A stretch of 64,000 bases of DNA, from assembly GCA_030077755.1 (NCBI GenBank), contig JAQJZZ010000010.1, positions 4,774,001-4,838,000 on the forward strand. The letters are read 5' to 3'. The position numbers were made by a program, and so were the translations under genes. Below, piece by piece: positions 33,446 to 44,400 of the stretch. Numbering within the stretch: position 1 is the first letter of the stretch; every line of letters starts with the position of its first letter. Under the pieces are notes generated by a model. It was not told the origin of the DNA, made no database searches, and saw only the letters and a list, made by a program, of their open reading frames with translations. The stretch comes from Filosporella fistucella (lineage: Eukaryota > Ascomycota > Leotiomycetes > Helotiales).

Positions 33446-36400
33446 ATGGAGAAGAGCAACATCGAGACAGGCACTTCCAGTGCGACAGAACGTGATGGAT
33501 CTCCGATATCTGATAGAGTAGAAGAGAAGAAACAGAATGAGCCTCAAGCTCCAGTTACAGCTGGTGGCGATGAAGACCCAAAGACAGACTATTCAAGCAA
33601 AGCAGCGAACAAGACGTCTTGGGCAGATTATGGGGTAAGATCTCCTCTTCAGTGACTTGTTTTGAGTACTGACGCATATTTAGAGGGTCTTCACCTTCAC
33701 GACCACAACTGACAGGGTTCTCTTGATACTTGCATCCATTACTCAGATAGGCACTGGAATAACTCTCCCTCTGATGAACGTCGTATTTGGTAAGCCTAAG
33801 CTGTCTTAAGGTAGTGATTGAATATGCTAATGGTTGTAAGGTCAACTGGTTGGAGAATTTGTTGGTTACTTCGCACAACAGGTAACCACAACGAAAAAGG
33901 AGTTCCAAGCTTCTATCAATAGAATGACGTGAGTTACCTAGGTCTGATCGCCTATCTATCCCTACTCTCTCACAAGCTACTTTCAAAAGATGTATCTAAC
34001 AGTCCTGAAGTCTTTACATTGTCTACATTTTCATTGCAAGATGGTTCTTGTCCTACTTTTCCATGCTCGTTTTTCGCGTGGTGGGACTAAGAATGTCTGC
34101 AAAGGTTAGACTTGAGTATCTCAAGGTATGTTCTCTGAACGAAGCCACCTCACCCAATTGGTGGTTTAGAATCTGATACATCGAAGGCGTTATTTTCTCT
34201 TCCTGTTGCCACCCTCGATACACTTCCCAGTGGTCAAGCTTCCAACACCTTGACAAACACCGCCAACACCCTTCAAATAGGCATTTCCGAGAAATTGGGA
34301 ATGACTTTACAATTTGCCGCTCTAGGAATCGCTGCCATTGTCATTGCATTCAAATACTCATGGAGCTTGACCCTCGTCACAAGCTCTATCCTGGTCTTTA
34401 TTGGTCTTGTTTATGGAACCGTTGTCCCTATTATCATGAAGATGACCAAAGAGGTAGAGCATGCTGATGGAAAAGCATCTTCTATTGCTGGCGAGGCGCT
34501 TGGTGCTATTCGAATGATTGTTGCATGTGGTGCAGAGAGTCGGGTCGCAAAGAAATACTCGGGGTGGGTTGAGGAGTCTAAGAAGAGGGGGTTGAAAATG
34601 TCTCCGTTCTTGGGAATCCAATTTGCGCCTTGTAAGTCGTTGATATCGCCCAAGTTTCAGTAGACTAATTGTGCGCAGTGTTCTTCTCCATTTATGCGTA
34701 AGTCTGCTTGCTCTTCGAAATGACGAAATTGACTCTTTTTAAGGACGATGGCGTTGTGCTTCTGGTTTGGTTTCAAGCTATTGCTGCAAGGCCATATCGA
34801 CAATGTTGGCGATATCGTTATGTAAGTAATACTGCCATATTCTTATTTGAGCTTCGCTAATACCTGCAGCGTTCTTATGTCAGGTCAGTCTTCAAACATT
34901 TGTGATGTTTGGCAGAGACCACAAGTCTTTACTCTCTGCATAAAGATCTCCACGCTAAATAGCTAACATTTTTATAGTTATGATGATGGCCTTCTCACTT
35001 GGCCAAACAGCAGGACCAATTATGGCAATCACAAAATCGGCAGCAGCTGCTTCTGACTTCATGGCTACCATCAATGCCCCTAAACCCACCACCTCCGGAT
35101 TGAGGGATCCAGATGTCTCTCCCAATGCTGATATCAGCTTTAATTCGGTTACATTTGCATATCCAAGCAGAGCACATGTAAAAGTCCTTGATGATCTCAG
35201 TGTATGCTATATACTCCCAAATTTGTTGATTCTGCTAACATCAGGCAGATCAACATACCAGCCGGCAAGATTACAGCAATAGTAGGTGCATCTGGAAGTG
35301 GAAAGTCGACAATTGTAGGTCTACTTGAGAGATGGTACCTGCTCGACGAGTCAAAATTGTATTCGCTCCCCGAAAGCGTTGTCAAAGACGAGAAGGCCGA
35401 AATCGAGAAGAAATACAACCCGAAGACCGATGAGGAAGACAAGGTTGAGGAAGAAGTAAAGCCACCTGTGCATCTCAGCGGATCAATCATGATTGGAGAA
35501 CATAATGTGGATACAGTGGATTTGAAGTGGTGGAGACAACAGATTGGTCTGGTTCAACAGGAACCTTTCATTTTCAATGATACCATTCGAAAGAATGTTG
35601 AGTATGGTTTGATCGGCTCGGAGTGGGAACATGCAAGCGCAGAGAAGAAGCAAGAGCTTGTCGAGGAAGCTTGTAAAGAGGCTTTTGCAGACGAGTATAT
35701 CGCTCGGCTTCCGATGGTGAGTGAAACCAATTTTTGGCGAACGTCATGTCTCCGCTTTTGGTACGTACACCAGGCACAATTACTAATTTTGATAGGGCTA
35801 CGAAACACAAGTCGGCGACAGCGGAATTAAACTTAGTGGAGGCCAACGCCAAAGACTCGCCATTGCCCGTTCGATCATCAAAAGACCGAAGATTTTGATT
35901 CTCGACGAAGCTACTAGCTCTATTGATGTCCGCGGAGAACGGCTCGTACAAGCTGCTCTAGATAGAGTAAGTGAAGGACGGACAACCATTACTATCGCCC
36001 ATCGACTTTCAACGATCAAAAAAGCAGACAATATCATTGTCCTGAAGAAAGGTCAGCTTGTCGAACAAGGTACGCATGAAAATTTATTGGAAATCGAGAA
36101 TGGAGCCTATCAGGCTCTTGTCAACGCGCAAATGCTTTCTATGGGCGAAGGTTTCGCATCTGAATTCGACCTGGTTGAAGGTATCTCTACTGATCCTTTG
36201 ACCAAAACACTGAGTACGGCAAGTGGAGATGCTAAGGCTGAAGATGAGGAGCCTGAATGGAAAGTGAAAGGATTCTTCGGCAGCTTTGGACTTCTCATGC
36301 GCGAACAAACTAGTCTCTGGTATTGGTATATCGTACTTCTCGTTGCATGTGCAGGAGGCGCTGCAGGATATCCTGTTCAAGCATATATCTTCGCAAAACT

Positions 36401-38345
36401 GCTGAATGTCGCCAACCTGCTGGATCCCAACTCCTCTATTTCCTCTATTGGGAACCAATTACAAGCGGGAAGTAATTATTGGGCTTTGAGATTTTTCATT
36501 CTTGCATTGGGAATATTTGCAGCATACTTTCTGCTTGGATCCTCGTCTAATGTTATTTCGACGGTATGTACACATTTCTAATGCCTGCCTCCTGGCTGCG
36601 CTGACAATGACAGAAAATTGCCTGTACGTATCGCCAACAATATTTCGAAAGCATCCTACACAAGAAAATCGAATTTTTCGACGCGGAAGACAATTCAAGT
36701 GGCACATTGACAGCTCGTGTTGCGAATGATCCTACACAACTCCAGCAATTGCTTGGCATCAATATGGCTATGGTCTTTGTCGCACTTCTAGCAGTCATAG
36801 GATCCGTGATCATCAGCTTCGTCTATGGTTGGAAGCTAACAATTTTAACTGTCTTCGTCGCGATGCCTATAATCATGACAAGCGGCTATTTCCGAGTCAG
36901 ATACGAAGTCCAATTCGAGACTTTAAATCAAGCTGTCTTTGCAGAGAGTTCCAAATTCGCAGCAGAATCCATTGGTGCTTTCAGAGCTGTCACTGCGCTG
37001 ACAATGGAAGATATGATTTGCACAAGATATGAGACTTTGTTGCAAGGTCATGTTGATGATGCTTTCAAGAAAGCTAAATGGACAACTGCTGTTTTTTCTG
37101 CTAGTGATTCGGTGAATCTACTCGTCATGGCTCTGACATTCTGGTATGGTGGAACGCTTTTGGCGAATAGGGAGTATGACCCCGTCCAATTTTTCACTAT
37201 TTACATTGCCGTTGTCAATGGATCTGAGAGTGCAGGTACTTTGTTGTCATTTGGTCCTAGTAAGTCCACCAGTCCTAGTTTATAGCAGTAACACTAATAG
37301 CAGAATAGATATGGCCCAAGCATCAGCAGCAGCAAACCGAATTCTCAGTTTCAGAACTCGCGGTCCACAGAAAATCAAGCCAAACCTAGATATCCCTGAT
37401 ACAGATGGCGGCGTAAAGATCGAGTTACGAGATATCTGGTTCAAATACCCCACTCGCGACATCCCCATATTTACTGGCCTCAACATATCTGTAAGTCTCC
37501 CCGCCTCCCGGCCTCCCCTTTTCCCAAACACCCTCTCTAACACCGCTTAGATAGAAAAAGGCCAATTTGCAGCGCTAGTCGGCGCCTCCGGTTGCGGCAA
37601 AACAAGTATCGTCTCCCTTCTCGAGCGTTTCTACGAAGTACAACGGGGAAAGATCCTCGTAAACGGGACTAATATATCCGATCTCGACGTGCGAGACTAC
37701 CGAAAAGCTATTTCCCTCGTCGCGCAAGAACCTACCCTTTTTCAAGGAACGATTAAAGAGAATGTCTTATTAGGCGTAGATGAATCGACTTCGACAGAGA
37801 AATTACATCAAGCGTGTAAAGATGCCGAGATCCATGAATTCATCATGTCGCTTCCAGATGGGTATAACACAGATGTAGGAAATAAAGGGATCGCCTTGTC
37901 TGGAGGCCAGAAACAGCGGATCGCTATCGCGAGAGCGTTGATCCGCGATCCTAAGATTTTGTTATTGGATGAAGCGACTAGTAGTCTTGATTCCGAGAGT
38001 GAGAAATTGGTTCAAGCTGCTTTTGAGAGGGCGGGGAGAGGGAGAACGATGCTAGTTGTAGCGCATAGGCTTGCGACGGTGCAGAATGCGGATGTTGTTT
38101 TTGTGCTTGGCGAGGGGAAGGTGCTTGAGGTTGGGAATCATGGGGAGTTGTTGAGGAGGAGGGGGGTTTATTATCAGATGGTAAGTTTTCCTTTCTTCTT
38201 CTTCACTTTTTTCTATCCATCTTCCTTCATATATTCCTTCTACCTTTTCCCCTTACATCTATCCTTGTCTCTCTTAATCCAATGCTTAAAGATTAAACAA
38301 CTAACATCTCCCACACAGTGCCAATCTCAAGCCCTAGACCGCTAA
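33446..38345 (+). CDS. ABC-B (MDR/P-glycoprotein-type) full transporter, 15 exons
   Basis: My exon set is 33446-33634, 33684-33789, 33841-33928, 34011-34125, 34187-34631, 34679-34697, 34744-34821, 34870-34883, 34978-35201, 35249-35716, 35796-36563, 36614-37259, 37309-37490, 37551-38180 and 38319-38345, coding for 1,332 residues with phases consistent throughout. Layout is TMD1 (about 80-390), NBD1 (Walker [10 protein letters not shown] about 438, LSGGQRQR, Walker [10 protein letters not shown]), TMD2 (about 705-1010) and NBD2 ([26 protein letters not shown]). Both sites look catalytically competent. NBD1 has an acidic/Lys-rich insertion of roughly 45 residues between Walker A and the Q-loop (from YLLDESKLY to VHLSGS), known in a fungal subclade. 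It should export hydrophobic compounds across the plasma or vacuolar membrane; substrate unknown. Confidence 0.93.
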
Positions 38346-39694
38346 ATTTCACCATCCTCATTAGCAGCTATTCTCCAACCCAACCCAACACATAGCGCAG
38401 ATAGCGTATTCTTCTCTTCTCTTACTTACAGTGGTTGCTTTACTTTACTCTACTTTATATGTACTGATACCATTCTTCTCTTCTGTATTGTGTTTTGATA
38501 TTAGTATACTTATATATTATGTATAGCGCTGGTAGTACTCTAAGTATATAACTGGTATTAGGTATAATTAAGGTACCTACTTCTCAACTTTTAAGCTTAG
38601 GTAGTGTAATTTTTATACCCAACTCACAGCCCCAATTGGTCTACGGTTTTATACTTGATACGATGACATGAGTGCTTACGATCCTTACTACCACGAGATT
38701 TCTACCAAAGGTGTGGTGGGGGGATAAAGATAATATAATGTGAAAAGTTGCATGAATGATGTATGATTGGATATAATTCCTTTGTAGGCTGTTGGGAGGC
38801 TAGAATGTGGGTATAATTATTTTAGGGGCTGTTCTTGGTGGTAGGTTATTGAGATTAGGGGAAGAGATGGCTTGGATGGTAAGCTGATTGGATTTCTGAA
38901 TGCAAGAGGATGGTTGTGTGGGTATTTTGTTGGTAGGTAGGTAGGTAGGTAGGTAGGTAGGTAGGTAGGTAGGTAGGTAGGTAGGTAGGTAGGTAGGTAG
39001 GTAGGTAGGTAGGTAGGTAGGTTGGTAGGTACTTATTAGTATTCCATTCACTTAAATAAACATCTCTATATTCTCTCTACCCTAACTTTTTAGTCTACTT
39101 GCCTAGATTTACTTTTTCTTTGATTAGCTTTTATATATATTTAACGTACTTTATATTCCTGAATCCTTGCTTATTAATTAATCCCTCTATACATACGATA
39201 TCTTTATATCTTGAGGGATTTGGTTAAGAATAATCTCTATGCCCGCCTTGTGAATGAATTTTTGCCTGAGAGGCTGACTCGTCTGCTATCGAGCTGAGTG
39301 TTAAGCCGACGAGTATGTAGGGATTTGCTTGATTTGAACGCTTCTGGTTCTTTTGGGGTTTGTTTTGGTGGGGTATGAGGGATAGGTGGGGTGTAGGAGA
39401 TATGGGGTAAGGCTGGTTTCGATAGCATTGTTATTATATGTAGGAAAGATTACTGTATATCGTTTGGAAGAGACTGAGTTTCGATTGGTCTCGTCTGATG
39501 ACTGTTGAGTATGGCTAGGTAAGTACCTCGAGATTTGCGCCTTCCTTGTGATTGGTGACTTCGAGGTAAGTGTATCATTAGCGAAATATCATGCAGGTGT
39601 CAACAAAACACAAAAACAGCTCTGAATAATACGTCTGAGATACCTGACTCTTAGTATAATTAAACTCATATAATATTAATTCGTGGCGTCAGAG
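38346..39694. other. Intergenic region with microsatellite
   Basis: No gene is supported between the ABC transporter and the kinase-like gene. AT-rich sequence at 38440-38600 probably contains the ABC 3' end. The GTAG tetranucleotide array is listed separately. Confidence 0.6.
38932..39030. repeat. (GTAG)n tetranucleotide microsatellite
   Basis: About 22 perfect GGTA/GTAG units from 38932 to 39020 are followed by one variant unit (GTTG) and two more. It lies in non-coding DNA. Confidence 0.95.
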
Positions 39695-40738
39695 ATGAGT
39701 AGACATGATGATGGCAAAGCGGAATGGGTAGAGAGTCTTGAATTTTATAATCTTAGTTCTGTCGGTGAGCGCTTTCACGATTGGAGGTTCAAAATCTTCT
39801 GCAACGAGAAGAATCTAGTCGTCACAGTATCACCCGGCTCTCTTCAAGAAGACTTGACAACATCTCTTATCAACCGGTACAGCAAGGCTTATGAAGAGGA
39901 GGATGATAATTTGATCCAGGACGTCGAAGATGAGATTCTAGATCTGATCCTCGATGTTGGATGGAAGCAATTTAGAGAAGTCGCACCGTCTTCCCCCAAA
40001 GCACCAGTGAGATTATCGAGAAAGAGTCTCCATTCAGATCTCAATCCAGAAGTTTTTCACTTCCATCTTACGACCAAAAATGGACATCCAAATCTCTTGC
40101 CAAAGGCTCCTCCACCACCACTATCTCACTCCGTTGAGTTGCGGCTAGAAGAGAACACGATGAAATTACCTCATTACTTATCAAAAGATATCGTGTTCGA
40201 GAAAAAGTTGATGAGTTCGGGGTACATTGCGAAAGTAGCAGTTGAGGGGGTAGATATGTGCTGCAAGATAGGCACGGCATCTTCATACAAAGCAGTCCAG
40301 AGGGAATATGATTGTATATCTCGAATCATGAGCTCGAAAGACGCAGTTTCTATTCCAGTACCAAAATTACTTGGATTAGTCGTGGATGACAAAGGGATTA
40401 TTCTCGGGATATTAGAGGAGTTTATTGTGAATCGAGGGAGATTAAGTGATGTTGTGAGGGACCAGGCTGAGATATGTGAAGAGAGGAAAGAGAAATGGAT
40501 AGCGCAGATAGGCAAGGCTGTAGAGGGGCTACATTCGATTAATGTCGTATGGGGAGATGGAAAAGCGGAAAATGTGCTTGTTGATGGGGAGGATAATTGT
40601 TTCTTGGTTGATTTCGGAGGTAGTTGGACGGAGGGCTGGGTTGATGAGGGTTTGAGAGAGACGAGGGAGGGGGATAGGATGGCGGTGGAAAAGATTGAGA
40701 GGTTTTTGAGGGATGGGATTGTGCCTGGAGGTAGATGA
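39695..40738 (+). CDS. Protein-kinase-like fungal protein, 347 residues
   Basis: A single exon starts at the ATG 39695; the same frame extends to a GTG at 39683 but no earlier ATG. The first 150 residues have no recognisable domain. From about residue 160 a kinase-like fold is visible: a beta-3 Lys in MCCKIG, an alpha-C Glu in QREYDCI, a hinge near LEEFIV, the catalytic loop VVWGDGKAENVLVD, and the DFG motif in FLVDFGGSWTEGWVD. The HRD motif is replaced by WGD, but the catalytic Asp, the Lys two residues on and the metal-binding Asn are kept, a pattern common in expanded fungal kinase-like families. The C-lobe is short, ending about 45 residues after DFG. It may phosphorylate small molecules or proteins, or be a pseudokinase; substrate unknown. 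Confidence 0.8.
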   Translation: MSRHDDGKAEWVESLEFYNLSSVGERFHDWRFKIFCNEKNLVVTVSPGSLQEDLTTSLINRYSKAYEEEDDNLIQDVEDEILDLILDVGWKQFREVAPSSPKAPVRLSRKSLHSDLNPEVFHFHLTTKNGHPNLLPKAPPPPLSHSVELRLEENTMKLPHYLSKDIVFEKKLMSSGYIAKVAVEGVDMCCKIGTASSYKAVQREYDCISRIMSSKDAVSIPVPKLLGLVVDDKGIILGILEEFIVNRGRLSDVVRDQAEICEERKEKWIAQIGKAVEGLHSINVVWGDGKAENVLVDGEDNCFLVDFGGSWTEGWVDEGLRETREGDRMAVEKIERFLRDGIVPGGR

Positions 40739-41462
40739 TGGGATGAAGGAGTTTATGTGGATGAAAATTGAGGCGTTTGATGGAGGATAACATAGATTTG
40801 TATCATTTGACTGTACCTAGGTATGCTTCAATCGCCACTAGACTAGTGCGATATGGTGTGTTGTCATTGAGGACTCGTTTGAAGCAACGGGAGATACCCG
40901 TCCTCTGAAGGTGAGAGCCGTTAGGATGATCGATGCCCTCCAACTCGAACTCGAATAGCGAGAAGAGAAAAAGGAAAAAAATCTTCTTACATTCGCACAA
41001 CCTTCAGTTTGCAGATGAAACTTCACCGCTGCATTCAAATTCAACGAATACGGTTATCAGGTTCTTTTCTTACCGAGTACCGCAACACGCCTCGCTCACC
41101 CACTCGGCGCCAGCTGAACATCTGAAGATCAGTGGCGGTAATTATTGCGCCAAGCACCAAACACCACCCAAGCTTGCACTTTGCGACCCAAACCCAAAAA
41201 TCTCACAAACAAAATCCACTCTAACTTACCTACACACCCCCAGCCCCAGCCTCCTAAGCGGCAACTAGCAAGCTACCTACCCGCTCTCCACCCAGAAAGT
41301 ACCAGCGACAGAACACAACAAACAATTCTCACCTCACCTCACCTCCACTCTGCACGAAATCAACATCAACAAACCCACATACTCGAAACAAAACATCTCC
41401 AAACGAAATAATCTACCTTGCACACAATCGATGTTGACCATTCCATCCCCAAAGCCGCAATA
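40739..41462. promoter_or_regulatory. Promoter and 5' leader of the giant repeat-protein gene
   Basis: A 724-bp gene-free stretch becomes strongly C/A-rich on the plus strand from about 41140 (CACCACCC, CAACAAACC). This is the usual look of a filamentous-fungal 5' untranslated leader. No TATA box is obvious. Confidence 0.5.
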
Positions 41463-44400
41463 ATGGCGGATCGACGTCGCAGAAGCCCCGACGCCTCAGT
41501 CAGAGGTCGCCATCACAGAGAAGAATCCTCTGCTACAACGCGCCAGCAAATCCCAGATTACGGCCGCAATCCCAATTATGATCTCGGTGGTCCTGAGAGG
41601 AGCCGTCCGATAGCTACAGCCTCCTCGCAGACCCAATACACCGCGCCTCTTCCCTACGAGACCCGAGCTGAGCGCGCACCCTACGAACCCCAGCGCGGCC
41701 CGCACGATGATAGAATCGTAGTTGAATACTCGTCTTCTAGCTCGTCTAGCAGTGAGAGTATAGTTGATATCTCGCGCTCTTTCCCGCCGAAGAAGGGGGG
41801 TATCCTTACGTTCTTTACGGCGCCGAGTGAGCATAGACGGAAAGTTAGGAAGAGGAGAAGCTCTGGGAGATTGTTCAAGATTGGGAATTCGAGCAGTAGC
41901 AGCGTGAATAGTGATTTGGCGTATGGACATGGATATATTAAACGCCCCAAGTTGAGAAGAGTTAGGAGTCGCACTGGGAGGGAGAGACCTGGTGAGAGGG
42001 ATAGGGTGGATAGACATGGAGAGAGATACGGGGAGAGGGTAAGTGAGCGCCATAATGAGAGGCATGGGAGTGAGAGGGAGAGGGGAAGCGATCGCGAGAA
42101 GAAAGGCAAGGGCAAAGCAAGGGAGGGTCTCAGTAAAGCTGCTACGGAAGCCGAGATTCTAGCCATTGGAGCGGGTCTTGCGAAGCTTGCCAAAGACCAG
42201 AATAAACTTGATCTGAAATCTGCTGTTAGGAATGGAGGGCGCAGTCCAGGTCTCATGGCTGGCGGGGTTGGAATCGGTGCTACTCGCGGTATTGCACCTT
42301 CACGACCATCTCACGGCCATGGCCCCGATGAAGATGGATGGGAATCAGCTTCTGATGGGGAGTCGGAATCGAGTGTTGACTCGCGATTGGCCTTTGATAA
42401 TAATACGAAAACGAAATGGAGTTTCTGGGGAAAGAAGAAACATGGGCCTATGAGTCGAAAGAGCAGTGTTGTTGATCCAAGACTTTTCGGGCCGGAGAAC
42501 TCTCTTTCGGGTATTGTTACGGAACCCGTTGGATTTCATGATGTTGCTTGGGTTTCTTCTAGCGACTTTGGTCCACAGTTGCATCATAGAGATTCTTATG
42601 GTGTTGCGCCTGGAGAAAGTACTTCTGCTTCTCAATCACAAGGATCTTTGACGAGAGTATTTCCTATGGCTACTTCTGATCCCGAGAGAGTGGAGGCAGG
42701 CAGAGCTTCTGTGCTCTCTGATCCACCTTCTTACGTTTCTTCTAGACCAGGTCCGATTCCTATTCAGCAACCACAGCCATATACCCCTGTTTCTCAGAGC
42801 ATTTACGAACCTATCTATCCTTCACGATCTGCGTCTGGTGGCATTTTGAAGCAACCGAAAGATACATCTGGACGTGGAAAATCTATTGCTGAGGCTGCAT
42901 TAGTTGGTGTCGCTGGAGCTGCTGTGGGTGCTGCTATAGCTTCCAGCCGAGACGACCGCAAGGATAAGAGACGAGATGAGGACAGGCAGAGAGAGGAAGA
43001 TAGGAGGCGTGAGGAGGACAGACGTAGGGAGGACGACCGAAGACGAGCCGCAGAACTTGATGCTCAAGATAGAGAGCGCCTCAGGCGTCGCGAAGAAGAA
43101 AAGCGAGCCGCAGACCGCGAAAGAGAAAGATTAGAAGCTATCCGTGAAACCGAGAGAAAGGAAGCTCTACGCGAGGCTGAGAGAAAGGCAAGCAAGGATG
43201 ATCGACGTCGAGACAAGCGAAGCAGTCCTCCATCTGAAGTTGGCAAGGATAAACGGCGGGACAAAGACAAATCCAAGGATGACACTGATCGCGACAAGAA
43301 ACGAGAAAAGCGTAAAGATGAATCACGTGACGAGAAGGAGGACAGAAGAGAGAAACGGAGGGAAGAGAGACGTGGAGAGCGTTCTGATGATCGATACCAA
43401 CCTCATCGATCGAAGAGTGATTCTGTTGTATCTTCAACTTCTGTGGATCCATTTCAATTCCAGGTCGCCAAGGATGCTTTCCCTACGCCTACCACGGAAT
43501 CACCTGCTGGTCATCGTAGACCTGACTCTGTGGCTTCATCTGTGCCGACTGTGGTTACTGTCGAGCGCGAGCCAGATTTCACTTGTAAGCGCAGCTCATC
43601 TATCAAAGATTCTTCCGTGGTATCGCGAAAGCCAGATACTCGCCCGGACTGGACTGAAGAGGAAAGAAGATATCGGGAGAGAGAACTCCGAGACCGACCA
43701 ATTCATGAAGCAGAGCAAATTGTGGAGGAAACTAGGCATTCCACCGCTCCCTATGCTGCGGCAGTGATCGGCGCTGCAGTTGCTGCTGAAATTCATCGCG
43801 AGTCGAGATCTGACAAACGAAGAGATGAGAGGCGCCGTGAACGTCGTGCCGAAGATGATTATGATTATGATCGTCCTCGACAAGTTGAGCCAGTGAAAGA
43901 ACGAGATCCAATTCAAGAAGAAGCAGACCGAGCTTATCGTGAAATTGTCATGGCACGCAAAATTGCTTCACAAGTCATTCGCTCTCGCTCACCTTCTCCA
44001 AATCGCTCTGTGGTTGACAAATACGATGATAAGGATGAACAGGAAGTCATTCGTATTGTCACTCCGCCTGGTATGGAGGAGCATAAAGGAAAAGGACCTT
44101 ATGATGCACCAAACGCTGATTTCCGTCCTGATTATGAGTTGTATCCTCAAGACTTGCATGGTTTCCGCATCCCAAGCCGTGATATGGATCGATCAAATCC
44201 GACTGCTCCTTATGCTAAGCGGGATCCCGAAGCTGAGAGGCCTCGTCCTCTTCTTAATCTTGTTCGCCCTACTCCTACACCTTCACCTACCCCTGAGAAG
44301 CAAGTCTCACGCTCTGAACCTGGCCGTACACCTAAGTCAAAAGAGCCTGAACGACCACGGGTTTCAACTTCAGATGTCGTCATTGGACCTAAAGGCAATG

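Noticed and set aside
38800..39051. Minus-strand frame encoding repeated Tyr-Leu-Pro-Thr
   Set aside because: This is the translation of the GTAG microsatellite.
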